This document shows, one piece after another, positions 1 through 5,879 of a stretch of DNA of 6,600 nucleotides. Position numbers and translations under genes: made by a program. Position 1 is the first letter of the stretch; each line of letters opens with the position of its first letter. The notes under the pieces were generated by a model. The model did no database searches. It worked only from the letters and a program-made list of their open reading frames with translations, and was not told the DNA's origin. Origin of the DNA: CAZLLV01 sp964560325 (GTDB lineage Bacteria; Acidobacteriota; Thermoanaerobaculia; Multivoradales; DATKCC01); NCBI GenBank assembly GCA_964560325.1, contig CAZLLV010000103.1, forward strand, positions 1 through 6,600. The letters are read 5' to 3'.

Positions 1-473
1 GCGGCGCCTGCGAGGCCTCCGGCACCGTGGTCGAGGCCGAGCTGGCGCAGACCTTCTACCTCGGCCGCCGCGAGCGCTTCGTGCGCCTCGCCGCCGCCGC
101 CGGCGAGCGCGACGCCGGCGCCGCCTTCGACGCCTCGACCGCCGGCGGCAGCGCCGAGCTGGCGCTGCCGTTCGGCGACGGCTGGACGCTGACCCTGGCC
201 GGCGGGCTCGAGCGGATCGACTACGATGCGGTCGAGTCCAACCCGGTGTTCGGTTCCTTCCCGGTCGACGAGGCGCGCGAGGACACGGTCACCCGGCTCG
301 GCGCCGCGCTGTCGTGGCCGGTGACGCCGCGCTTCCTGGTCACCGGCCGGGTCTCGTGGACCGACCGGGACGCCGACATCGGACCGGTGGCCGAGCAGTT
401 CGCCGACTACGACTACGAGCGCACCGTCGCCGCGGTGGGCTTCCGCTGGTCCTTCCTCGGAGGTGCGCGATGA
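1..473 (+). CDS. C-terminal part of an outer-membrane beta-barrel protein (5' end outside window)
   Basis: The frame is open from the window edge (first full codon at 3) to TGA at 471-473, about 156 codons. The protein alternates amphipathic strands with polar turns, for example SAELALPFGDGWTLTLAGGL, LGAALSWPVTPRFLVTGRV and a final VAAVGFRWSF. Aromatic residues fall near strand ends, and the last strand ends in Phe five residues before the stop. This is the look of the C-terminal half of an outer-membrane barrel. Barrels of this type, often fused to N-terminal TPR repeats, commonly sit beside FecR-domain and CHASE2-cyclase genes, so a TPR-barrel protein is the likeliest identity, but the N-terminal half is not visible. 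The stop codon overlaps the next gene's start (ATGA at 470-473), so the two are probably translationally coupled. The barrel call is inferred from pattern, not from a recognised family signature. Confidence 0.6.
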   Translation, partial: GACEASGTVVEAELAQTFYLGRRERFVRLAAAAGERDAGAAFDASTAGGSAELALPFGDGWTLTLAGGLERIDYDAVESNPVFGSFPVDEAREDTVTRLGAALSWPVTPRFLVTGRVSWTDRDADIGPVAEQFADYDYERTVAAVGFRWSFLGGAR

Positions 474-1258
474 GACGGCAGATCCAGATCCTGGCCGTGG
501 CGCTGGCGCCGGCGCTGGTGCTGGCGACGGCGGACGGGCTCGGTGCCCAGGAGGCCGGCGTGGTGGTCCAGGCCGAGGGACAGGTCACCGGCACCCCGTC
601 CGGCGGCTCGCCGGCGCCGCTCGCGGTGCCCGACCCGGTGCTCCTCGACATGCGGGTGGCCACCGGCCGCGCCTCCTACGCCCGAATGACGTTCGGCGCC
701 AACGGCGTGCTCGAGCTCGGCGCCGGCGCCGAGGTGGTGCTCGACCGCGCCACCGTCGACGCCGCTACCGGCGCCGAGGACTCCTTCCTCTCCGTGCTCG
801 CGGGCAAGGTGCGCCTGGCGCTGTCGAGCCTCTTCCGCGGCAGCCTCGAGGCCGAGACCCCGACCGCGACGATCGGCGTCAAGGGGACGATCCTCACCCT
901 CGACGTCGAGGATCCCGACGCCACGGTGGTCTGGGTCGAGGAGGGCGCGGTCGACGTGACCTCGAAGGCGGGCGGCACGGTGCGCGTCACCGCCGGATTC
1001 ATGACCACCGTCCGCCGCGGCGCCGCCCCGACCGACCCGGCGCCGTTCGATCCCGACAGCGGCGCCGCCGCGGTACGCGCGCTGCCGCCCGAGATCGTGC
1101 CGCCGAACGAGGACGTCGAGCCGCCCGACCCGCGCCCGCGCGACCAGGAGCTGCCGCCGCCGCGCGACGACGTGCCGAGCCCGAACGATCCCTCCGGCGT
1201 GCCGATGGGGAGCCGCGGGCCGAACGATCCGGCGCCGGCGCCCGGCAAGCCGAACTGA
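470..1258 (+). CDS. Exported FecR-domain protein with proline-rich tail
   Basis: The ATG at 470 is chosen because GGAGG (459-463) lies 6 nt upstream and the start is followed at once by a signal peptide: MRRQ, then a hydrophobic stretch to about residue 20 and a likely cleavage near GLGAQ (residues 23-27). The product is 262 aa. Residues about 58-182 fit the FecR domain (PF04773 type): a MRVATGRASYARMTFGANG segment, a LELGAGAEVVLD strand pair, a FLSVLAGKVRLAL segment, and the hallmark ETPTATIGVKGT near residues 129-140, which corresponds to the family's TPxAxIGIRGT motif. Residues about 186-262 are Pro/Asp/Arg-rich and probably disordered, with repeated PND motifs. Stand-alone FecR proteins with a signal peptide are thought to be periplasmic, unlike the TonB-linked anti-sigma regulator FecR, which has a cytoplasmic N-terminal region. 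Its role with the neighbouring cyclase is inferred from co-location only. An in-frame extension upstream to 314 exists, but it lacks the signal peptide position and lies inside the barrel gene. Confidence 0.87.
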   Translation: MRRQIQILAVALAPALVLATADGLGAQEAGVVVQAEGQVTGTPSGGSPAPLAVPDPVLLDMRVATGRASYARMTFGANGVLELGAGAEVVLDRATVDAATGAEDSFLSVLAGKVRLALSSLFRGSLEAETPTATIGVKGTILTLDVEDPDATVVWVEEGAVDVTSKAGGTVRVTAGFMTTVRRGAAPTDPAPFDPDSGAAAVRALPPEIVPPNEDVEPPDPRPRDQELPPPRDDVPSPNDPSGVPMGSRGPNDPAPAPGKPN

Positions 1259-1315
1259 TGACCGCCTAGGAGCCAGTGAACGAACCGTCGACTGCGAAGC
1301 GGAACGTAGCGGACG

Positions 1316-1338
1316 ACGCGCGCCTCGAGGGCGCGTGT
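1316..1338 (+). other. GC-rich hairpin between the FecR and cyclase genes
   Basis: The arms 1316-1324 and 1329-1338 can pair around a TCGA loop (1325-1328), with one bulged G at 1331 and one G-T pair. There is no T-run after it, so a classical intrinsic terminator is not supported. It may be a processing or stabilising stem in a polycistronic message. The rest of 1259-1358 shows nothing else recognisable. Confidence 0.4.
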
Positions 1339-1358
1339 GCGGCGGCCGAAGGTCGCCG

Positions 1359-1441
1359 ACTCGGGGGAGGGGCGGACCCCCGCGGGGAGGCGCGATTCAC
1401 TCGCGCGGGGAGGGGCGCTGGAACAGCCCCCCTCGGGGAGG
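1359..1441 (+). repeat. Tandem imperfect G-tract repeat with hairpin in the cyclase leader
   Basis: Two imperfect copies (1359-1390 and 1399-1441) share an ACTCG start, the core GGGGAGGGGCG (1364-1374 and 1407-1417), a C-run, and a closing CGGGGAGG (1383-1390 and 1434-1441). GGGGAGG therefore occurs four times, at 1364, 1384, 1407 and 1435. The last copy doubles as the Shine-Dalgarno sequence for the ATG at 1451. The second copy also forms a hairpin: GAGGGG (1410-1415) pairs with CCCCTC (1429-1434) and GCTG (1417-1420) pairs with CAGC (1424-1427), around a GAA loop with one C-C mismatch. Multiple G4 runs on the + strand could also form a G-quadruplex. Any regulatory role is inference. Confidence 0.55.
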
Positions 1442-1450
1442 ACTGACGCC

Positions 1451-3655
1451 ATGGCCGCCGTGCGCCGCCACCGCCGGATCGCCCCCGTCCTCGGGCTCGC
1501 CGCCTCGCTGCTTGTGCTCGGCGTCGAGCTGACCGGCGCGCTCGAGCCACTGGAAGCCGTGGTCACCGACCTGCTGATGCGCCTGCGCGGGCCGCGGCCG
1601 GCGGATGAGCGGGTGGCGATCGTGGCGATCGACGCCGAGAGCGTCGAGACGGTCGGGCGCTGGCCGTGGCCGCGCACCTGTATGGCGGCGCTGATCGACC
1701 GGCTGGCCGAGGCCGGGGCGACGACGGTGGCGCTCGACATCGTCAACTCGGAGCCGACGCGCTCGCCGCCCGGGGTGGATCTGTCGGACGAGGACGAGGC
1801 GCTGGCCGAGGCGATCGCGCGCTCCGGCGGCGTGGTGCTCGGCTACTTCTTCCGGCGCCAGGCGCCCGCTCCGGGCGCCGACCGGCCGCGGGCGCTCCCC
1901 GCCGCCTCGGCCGCCGCCTGCTACGCGCCGCCCGCCGCGGGCGACGACCCCAACCTCCTGCCGTGGCGGATCCCGCTGGTCTTCCGCGGGCCGTTTCCGG
2001 TGCCGAGCCGGCCGGCGGCCGAGCCCAACCTCGACCTGTTCGAGGAGGGGGCGGCGGCGCAGGGCTTCTTCAGCCACGAGCGCCAGGAGGGGGTTCAGCG
2101 GCGCTACGAGCTGGTCAACGAGCACCGCGGCAGCTACTTCCCGGCGCTGGCGCTGGCCGCGGTGGCGGAGTACCGCGGCGACCGGCTCGAGCTGCACTCG
2201 TACCAGGGTGGGCTGCCCGAGGTGCGGATCGGCGAGCTGGTGGTGCCCGCCGACGAGCGCGGCCGGCTGTGGATCGACTACCGCGGCCCGGCGGGCAGCT
2301 TCGCCACTCATCCCGCGGTCGACGTCATCGCCGGCCGGGTGCCGGCCGAGGCGCTCGCCGGCAAGCTGGTCTTCGTCGGCGCCAGCGAGACCGGCATCGG
2401 CGACGTCGCCGCCACCCCGTTCGGTACCGAGGTGCCCGGGGTCGAGGTGCACGCCACGGTCGCCGACAACCTGCTCAACGACCGCTTCCTGCGCGACACC
2501 GCCGTGCAGCACGGCATCTCGCTCCTCGCCCTGCTCGCGATCGGCCCGCTGGCGGCGCTGATGGTGTCGGCGAGCGAGCGGCGGCGGAGCTACCTGCCCG
2601 GCTCGGCGGCCGCGATCGCCCTGGTGCTCGCCTGGCCGCTGATCTGCTTCGGGGTCTTCATCGCCGCCGGCTGGCACCTGCGGCTGGTGCCGCCGGTCCT
2701 CGCCGGCGCGGTGGCCCTGGTCGCCGCGCTGCGCTACCAGGTCGGCACGGTGGAGAGGCGCGCGCGATGGATCCGCCGCGCCTTCCAGCGCTACGTCTCC
2801 GAGCCGGTGGTCGAGGAGATGCTGCGCGATCCCGACCGCGAGCTGGCGCTCGGCGGCGAGGAGCGCGAGATGACCGTGCTGTTCTCCGACATCCGCGGCT
2901 TCACCACCCTCGCCGAGGGGCTGCCGCCGGACGCCGTGGTGCGCCTGCTCAACGAGTTCTTCACCCCGATGACGCGGCTGGTGCTGGCCGAGGGCGGCAC
3001 GCTCGACAAGTACATGGGCGACGCGCTGATGGCGTTCTTCGGCGCCCCGGTGCGCCAGGACGACCACGCCGGCCGCGCCTGCTCGGCGGCGCTGGCGATG
3101 CGCGACGAGCTGGTGAAGCTCAACCGGCGCTGGCGCTCCGAGGGGCGGCTCGGCGAGGACCAGGCGGTGGGGATCGGCATCGGGCTCAACAGCGGCCTGA
3201 TGGCGGTCGGCAACATGGGCTCGGACGAGATCTTCGACTACACCGTGATCGGCGACAACGTCAACCTCGGCTCGCGCGTCGAGGGCCTGAACAAGCTCTA
3301 CGGCACCGAGATCCTGGTCACCGGCGCCACCGTCGAGGCGGCCGGCGCCGACTTCCTGTTCCGCGAGATCGACCGCGTGCGGGTCAAGGGCAAGACCGAG
3401 GCGGTAGCGCTCTTCGAGCTGCTCTCCGCCCGCCCGGCCACTGCCGCCGACCTCAAGCGCGCCGACCTCTACGCCCGGGCCCTCGCCGCCTACCGCTCGC
3501 GCCGCTTCAACGAGGCGCTCGAGACCTTCGACGCCCTCCTCGCCGCCCGCCCCGGCGACGGCCCGGCCGAGGTCCTCCGCGCGCGCTGCCGCAGGTACCG
3601 CTTCGAGACTCCGCCGCCGGACTGGGACGCGGTGGAGACTTTGACCTCGAAGTGA
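1451..3655 (+). CDS. CHASE2-domain class III adenylate cyclase
   Basis: Predicted membrane-bound cyclase of 734 aa that makes cAMP from ATP. It has an N-terminal membrane helix (about residues 9-27) and a periplasmic CHASE2 sensor (about 28-350) with the family motifs VAIVAID, GRWPWPR, LVFVGAS (306-312) and PGVEVHATVADNLL. Three membrane helices follow (about 355-430), then a cytoplasmic cyclase domain (about 470-645). All expected catalytic residues are present: metal-binding Asp480 (FSDIRGF) and Asp524 (DKYMGD), adenine-selecting Lys520 and Thr598 (YTVIGD), and transition-state Asn605 and Arg609 (VNLGSR). Lys plus Thr is the class IIIb adenylate cyclase pattern and argues against guanylate cyclase. 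The tail (about 670-734) has the TPR-like ALAAYRSRRFNEAL segment and PPPDWD motif typical of CHASE2 cyclases. The start at 1451 is preceded by GGAGGA (1437-1442) at 8 nt and fits the family's short N-terminus. An in-frame GTG at 1337 would add 38 Arg/Gly-rich residues with no SD and is less likely. Confidence 0.93.
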   Translation: MAAVRRHRRIAPVLGLAASLLVLGVELTGALEPLEAVVTDLLMRLRGPRPADERVAIVAIDAESVETVGRWPWPRTCMAALIDRLAEAGATTVALDIVNSEPTRSPPGVDLSDEDEALAEAIARSGGVVLGYFFRRQAPAPGADRPRALPAASAAACYAPPAAGDDPNLLPWRIPLVFRGPFPVPSRPAAEPNLDLFEEGAAAQGFFSHERQEGVQRRYELVNEHRGSYFPALALAAVAEYRGDRLELHSYQGGLPEVRIGELVVPADERGRLWIDYRGPAGSFATHPAVDVIAGRVPAEALAGKLVFVGASETGIGDVAATPFGTEVPGVEVHATVADNLLNDRFLRDTAVQHGISLLALLAIGPLAALMVSASERRRSYLPGSAAAIALVLAWPLICFGVFIAAGWHLRLVPPVLAGAVALVAALRYQVGTVERRARWIRRAFQRYVSEPVVEEMLRDPDRELALGGEEREMTVLFSDIRGFTTLAEGLPPDAVVRLLNEFFTPMTRLVLAEGGTLDKYMGDALMAFFGAPVRQDDHAGRACSAALAMRDELVKLNRRWRSEGRLGEDQAVGIGIGLNSGLMAVGNMGSDEIFDYTVIGDNVNLGSRVEGLNKLYGTEILVTGATVEAAGADFLFREIDRVRVKGKTEAVALFELLSARPATAADLKRADLYARALAAYRSRRFNEALETFDALLAARPGDGPAEVLRARCRRYRFETPPPDWDAVETLTSK

Positions 3656-3755
3656 GGGAGGATCCCCGGCTGCGCTGGCGCGGAAGGTGGAAAACTCGCC
3701 GCCCGAGCCCGTCCTTACCAGTAGCCGCGGCAGTGCGCCGCCGGCCGGCAACGGG
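3656..3755 (+). other. Spacer between the cyclase gene and the interrupted gene
   Basis: These 100 bases carry no gene. GCGGC (3727-3731) and GCCGC (3737-3741) can form a 5-bp stem with a 5-nt loop, followed by the palindrome CCGGCCGG (3741-3748), just upstream of the ribosome-binding site at 3756. There is no T-run, so a terminator for the cyclase gene is not supported. I see no convincing -35/-10 pair. The interrupted gene could therefore be a distal member of the cyclase operon or have its own unrecognised promoter. Confidence 0.4.
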
Positions 3756-3776
3756 AAGGAGGACCCCATGACGAAC
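3756..3776 (+). pseudogene. 5' stub of the IS-interrupted gene: ribosome-binding site and first three codons
   Basis: AAGGAGG (3756-3762) sits 5 nt before ATG at 3768-3770, one of the best initiation signals in the window. The following codons, ACG AAC, end in GAAC (3773-3776), one of the tetranucleotides described as IS91-family targets. A hairpin-rich stretch follows at once. Translating on from this ATG runs into a frame that overlaps the transposase and has no recognisable protein character. The simplest reading is that this start belongs to the gene whose remainder begins at 5487 in the matching phase. The join gives MTN-LEPINPCIDPD and so on. IS91-family insertions do not create target duplications, so a clean join is expected. 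Confidence 0.6.
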
Positions 3777-3778
3777 TT

Positions 3779-3835
3779 AGCGCGCTTCGCGCGCGAACCT
3801 TTGGTTTCCTCACCGCCGGTGCCAGTTGGCGCCGG
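3779..3835 (+). repeat. Left-end hairpin cluster, candidate terIS
   Basis: Three palindromes lie in a row. GCGCGC/GCGCGC (3780-3785 with 3789-3794) has a TTC loop. AACC/GGTT (3796-3799 with 3803-3806) has a TTT loop. CCGGTGCCA/TGGCGCCGG (3816-3824 with 3827-3835) has a GT loop and a single G-T pair. HUH rolling-circle elements end replication at a hairpin close to the terminus, and the first stem lies within a few bases of the inferred left end. Assignment as terIS is inference from position and structure. Confidence 0.5.
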
Positions 3836-3841
3836 AGCTGG

Positions 3842-3879
3842 CTTCCCCACGGGTGAGGAGGCAGAGCTGGGTGGGGAAG
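3842..3879 (+). promoter_or_regulatory. Inverted repeat enclosing the transposase ribosome-binding site
   Basis: CTTCCCCAC (3842-3850) is perfectly complementary to GTGGGGAAG (3871-3879). The 20-nt loop contains GAGGAGG (3855-3861), and the GTG at 3871 that it would serve forms the first bases of the 3' arm. Folding would bury the start codon and could limit transposase translation. A GATAAT sequence at 3882-3887 resembles a -10 box but has no convincing -35 partner, and transcription from it would start at or after the ATG at 3898, so it is not claimed as a promoter. Confidence 0.4.
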
Positions 3880-5163
3880 GGGATAATCTGGTCTGCGATG
3901 CTGGCGATCGGCACCGAGATCCGCTACCGGCTGGCGGCTTTGTTCGAGGCGCACTGGGAGGAGTTCGTGCGCACGTCGCGCCAGCGGATTCGGGCTGTGG
4001 TGTTCGAGACGGTGCGTCGGATCTGCGCCTGCCGGATGCCGGCGTTGGGGTGTCACCTCTACCAGTGCCCGAAGTGCCAGCGAGTCGAGGTGGTGCCGCA
4101 CTCGTGCAAGTCGCGGTTCTGCCCGACCTGCGGCAAGCACGCCACCGACCGTTGGGCGGACGGCGTGCTCAACGATCTGCTCGACGTCCCCTACCACCAC
4201 GTGGTGCTCTCGGTGCCGGCGCACCTGCGCAACGTGTTCGCTTACAGCCGGCCGGGGAGTTTGAGCCTGCTGTTTCGCGCCGCCGCCGACGCGCTCAACC
4301 AGTGGGCGCGCGATGTCCACGGCGTGCGGTTGGGGATGGTCCTGGTGCTGCACACCTTCGGCGGCGACCTCAAGTGGCACCCGCACCTGCACCTTCTGGT
4401 CACCGAGGGCGGGCTGTCGCTCGACGGCAAGCGGTGGGTGCGCCCGTACGGCGATGGCTGGCTGATGGCTCACGGAGCCCTCAAGAAGATGTGGCGGTAT
4501 CACGTCATCCGCGCCCTGCGCCGCGCCCATCGCGCCGGCGAGCTGCGGTTCCCCGACAGTGCCGCTTTCCTCGCCGACTATCCGCGGTTCAACGCCCTCT
4601 TGCGGCGGCTGTACCAGATGACCTGGTACGCGCACATCGGCGCCAGCCTGCGCGATCCCAGCTTCACCCTGCGTTACATCGGCCGCTATACCAAGCGGGC
4701 GGTGCTCGCCGAGTACCGGATCACCCACTACGACCCCGAGCGCAAGACCGTCCGTTTCGCCTTCCAGGACTACGCACAAGGGGGCAAGACCTCCTTCAAG
4801 ACACTGCCGGTGCTCGCCTTTCTCGGCCGGCTGATCCGCCACATCCCCGACAAGCACTTCAAGATGGTGCGCTACGCTGGCCTCTTCGCGACGCGCCATC
4901 GGGCCCACTACCTCGAGCACGCTCGGACCGCCCTCGGGCAGCGGGACTCCGAGCAGGTCGAACCCCAGCCCTCGCCGGTGTCGCACCTCGACTGGCGCGA
5001 GCGCCGCCGGGCCGAGGGCGCCGATCCGCTGCTCTGCCCGCGCTGCGCGATCCCGATGGTCTTCGTGCGGCTCGTCTTTGGTCCCCACGAGCCGATCGCC
5101 GAGCTGTTTCGCGCCGCCGGCAAACCGGTGGCAGCGACCCACCCGATCTGGGATACCGGATGA
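3871..5163 (+). CDS. tnpA: IS91-family HUH (Y2) transposase
   Basis: Single-strand endonuclease driving rolling-circle transposition, 430 aa from GTG 3871. That start is preferred because GGAGG (3857-3861) lies 9 nt upstream; ATG 3898 (421 aa) is the alternative and has no good SD. The N-terminal zinc-binding domain has C66-x2-C69 and C84-x2-C87 (ending SRFCPTCG), with further Cys at 52, 54, 61 and 79. The HUH metal motif is HPHLH at residues 170-174 (WHPHLHLLV). The catalytic tyrosines are Y269 and Y273 in YIGRYTKR. This four-residue spacing matches the tyrosine pair of IS91 (recalled as Y249/Y253), so both residues of a Y2 enzyme are kept. A second CPRC pair (C389, C392) lies near the C-terminus, as in many family members. 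All motifs and the length look intact, so the enzyme may be active. Codon use is somewhat less GC-extreme than in the upstream cyclase gene, in keeping with transfer. No antibiotic-resistance or other passenger is linked, so this is a plain IS91-like element rather than an ISCR cassette. Confidence 0.93.
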   Translation: MGKGIIWSAMLAIGTEIRYRLAALFEAHWEEFVRTSRQRIRAVVFETVRRICACRMPALGCHLYQCPKCQRVEVVPHSCKSRFCPTCGKHATDRWADGVLNDLLDVPYHHVVLSVPAHLRNVFAYSRPGSLSLLFRAAADALNQWARDVHGVRLGMVLVLHTFGGDLKWHPHLHLLVTEGGLSLDGKRWVRPYGDGWLMAHGALKKMWRYHVIRALRRAHRAGELRFPDSAAFLADYPRFNALLRRLYQMTWYAHIGASLRDPSFTLRYIGRYTKRAVLAEYRITHYDPERKTVRFAFQDYAQGGKTSFKTLPVLAFLGRLIRHIPDKHFKMVRYAGLFATRHRAHYLEHARTALGQRDSEQVEPQPSPVSHLDWRERRRAEGADPLLCPRCAIPMVFVRLVFGPHEPIAELFRAAGKPVAATHPIWDTG

Positions 5164-5420
5164 ATCTCCTCGCACGACTCTTCAGAAAGGTCACCTACTC
5201 GTGCACCCATTGCGACGCGGTGCAGCGAATCCCGGTGCGTCGGATCCACTTCTTTGAAAGGTTTCATGGCCTCGATCACGGCGAACCAGTGCTCATCCAC
5301 TGCCCGAAATGCCGTCACGGCGTCCAGTGTCCCTCCCCTTATCGCTCTCACAGCGGACAACAGATCGTCGTCGACCCTGGAAGTCCACCGGACAACGCCT
5401 ACGTCCACACCTGGCACTGA
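5160..5420 (+). CDS. Small CxxC/CxxC zinc-ribbon protein coupled to the IS91 transposase
   Basis: An 86-aa protein begins MNLLARLFRKVTYSCTHC. Its ATG (5160-5162) overlaps the transposase stop as ATGA, a standard layout for translational coupling; the SD upstream is weak. Two Cys pairs, C15-x2-C18 (SCTHC) and C48-x2-C51 (HCPKC), are about 30 residues apart, which predicts one zinc ribbon. A further Cys (C57) and many His (17, 30, 36, 40, 47, 53, 64, 83, 86) are also present. The N-terminus is basic. It lies inside the inferred element, so it is probably an accessory protein of the IS rather than a host gene, perhaps binding DNA or the transposase. I do not recognise the family. The frame is also open upstream through the transposase gene, but that part shows no protein-like signal, and the overlapping ATG is the natural start. 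Confidence 0.68.
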   Translation: MNLLARLFRKVTYSCTHCDAVQRIPVRRIHFFERFHGLDHGEPVLIHCPKCRHGVQCPSPYRSHSGQQIVVDPGSPPDNAYVHTWH

Positions 5421-5486
5421 TGACTCGCGCGGCAAGGTCGCAAGCCCATTCTTTTCTGATAGTTATGGAATTTCCGAGACGGCACG
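5421..5486 (+). other. AT-enriched right end of the element, candidate oriIS
   Basis: This stretch follows the zinc-ribbon gene and precedes the point where the host frame resumes. About 5448-5476 is strikingly AT-rich for this window and contains the palindrome GGAA-T-TTCC (5467-5475). CAAG, an IS91-type tetranucleotide, occurs at 5433-5436 and 5441-5444. In IS91 elements the replication origin (oriIS) lies at the end downstream of the transposase, so this is where the nick site should be. No specific nick motif could be assigned. Confidence 0.4.
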
Positions 5487-5879
5487 TTAGAGCCGATCAA
5501 TCCCTGCATCGATCCGGACGCTGAGGAGGAATCGGGGCTGGTCTCGATCAGCGGCAAGCCCCTCGTCCAGCTCCGTCTCTGGCTGTGTGAGACGGCGGCG
5601 GTGCTCACCGCTTCCTTGCGCCATCTGAGCGCCGGAGGCGGTTCGATCAAGCTGATCCCGACCGATACGTTCCCGCCGCCCAACCCGATCACGGTGGACC
5701 TGCCGACGCTGGAGCCCGGTCTCCACACCCTGACCTGGACGGCGCTGCCGAACACCGAGGAGTGGCGGATCGTGGCCGAGGTGCTGGTCGACCAGACCAT
5801 CCGGTTCCGGCGCTCGATGGGCAGCGGGAGCGGGCTCCGCATCAACAGCGACTTCGCGGTCCTGGAGGTGAGGTCGTGA
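5487..5879 (+). pseudogene. 3' remainder of the IS-interrupted gene (unknown protein)
   Basis: This frame is open from 5463, just after a TAG at 5460-5462, to TGA at 5877-5879. From 5487 it reads LEPINPCIDPDAEEES and continues for 131 codons. It has no ATG near its 5' end. The first GTG (5601) has no SD and would discard over a quarter of the protein-like sequence. Joined to the stub at 3768-3776 it gives a 133-aa protein starting MTNLEPINPCIDPD. The product is acidic at the N-terminus and then beta-rich, with strands such as PLVQLRLWLC, GLHTLTWTAL, EWRIVAEVLV and DFAVLEV; it has no signal peptide. It may be a small beta-sandwich-like protein, but no family is recognised. A fragment might still be made by internal initiation, for instance near the AGGAGG at 5524-5529, though that purine run is also codons for Glu. 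It overlaps the next gene by GTGA, which indicates a two-gene unit. Confidence 0.62.

Larger units (their letters stand above)
3777..5486 (+). mobile_element. IS91-family rolling-circle insertion sequence (about 1.7 kb)
   Basis: The element carries a Y2-type HUH transposase and a small accessory zinc-ribbon ORF. The left boundary is placed after GAAC (3773-3776), where a palindrome-rich terminus begins. The right boundary is placed where a chromosomal reading frame resumes in phase. The bases TTAG occur at both junctions (3777-3780 and 5487-5490), so the exact cut could lie anywhere within those four bases. The resulting length of about 1710 bp is in the normal range for IS91, IS801 and IS1294-like elements. 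No inverted terminal repeat is obvious, as is usual for this family. In IS91 elements the end upstream of the transposase is terIS and the end downstream is oriIS. The transposase is certain; the exact ends are inference. Confidence 0.72.

Noticed and set aside
1337..1450. An N-terminal extension of the cyclase from GTG 1337.
   Set aside because: There is no SD, and the added residues are encoded by the G-tract repeat. ATG 1451 has a proper SD and gives a normal CHASE2 N-terminus.
1397..3850. A long minus-strand open frame opposite the CHASE2 cyclase.
   Set aside because: It is antisense to a gene with clear domain motifs, and the translation is a low-complexity Arg/Gly/His/Val-rich product of codon bias.
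3826..3870. TTG at 3826 as the transposase start.
   Set aside because: The TTG falls inside a palindrome with no SD. GTG 3871 has a good SD, and the family-like sequence begins after it.
3715..5175. A long minus-strand open frame opposite the transposase.
   Set aside because: It has no motifs or RBS, and the opposite strand carries full HUH, tyrosine and zinc motifs.
3687..5420. A very long open frame overlapping the transposase gene in another phase, running from the ATG at 3768 into the zinc-ribbon protein.
   Set aside because: Its translation before 5160 is Arg/Pro/Ala-rich with no recognisable motif, as expected for an alternative frame of a GC-rich gene. Only the last 86 codons look like a real protein.
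3777..5486. ISCR-type element carrying resistance cargo, or a conjugative relaxase.
   Set aside because: The only accompanying gene is a small zinc-ribbon protein, and the HPHLH and YIGRY arrangement with an N-terminal zinc domain is that of IS91 transposases.
5601..5879. A complete small gene starting at GTG 5601.
   Set aside because: There is no SD before it, and the same frame continues upstream with protein-like sequence to 5487, which fits a truncated gene better.
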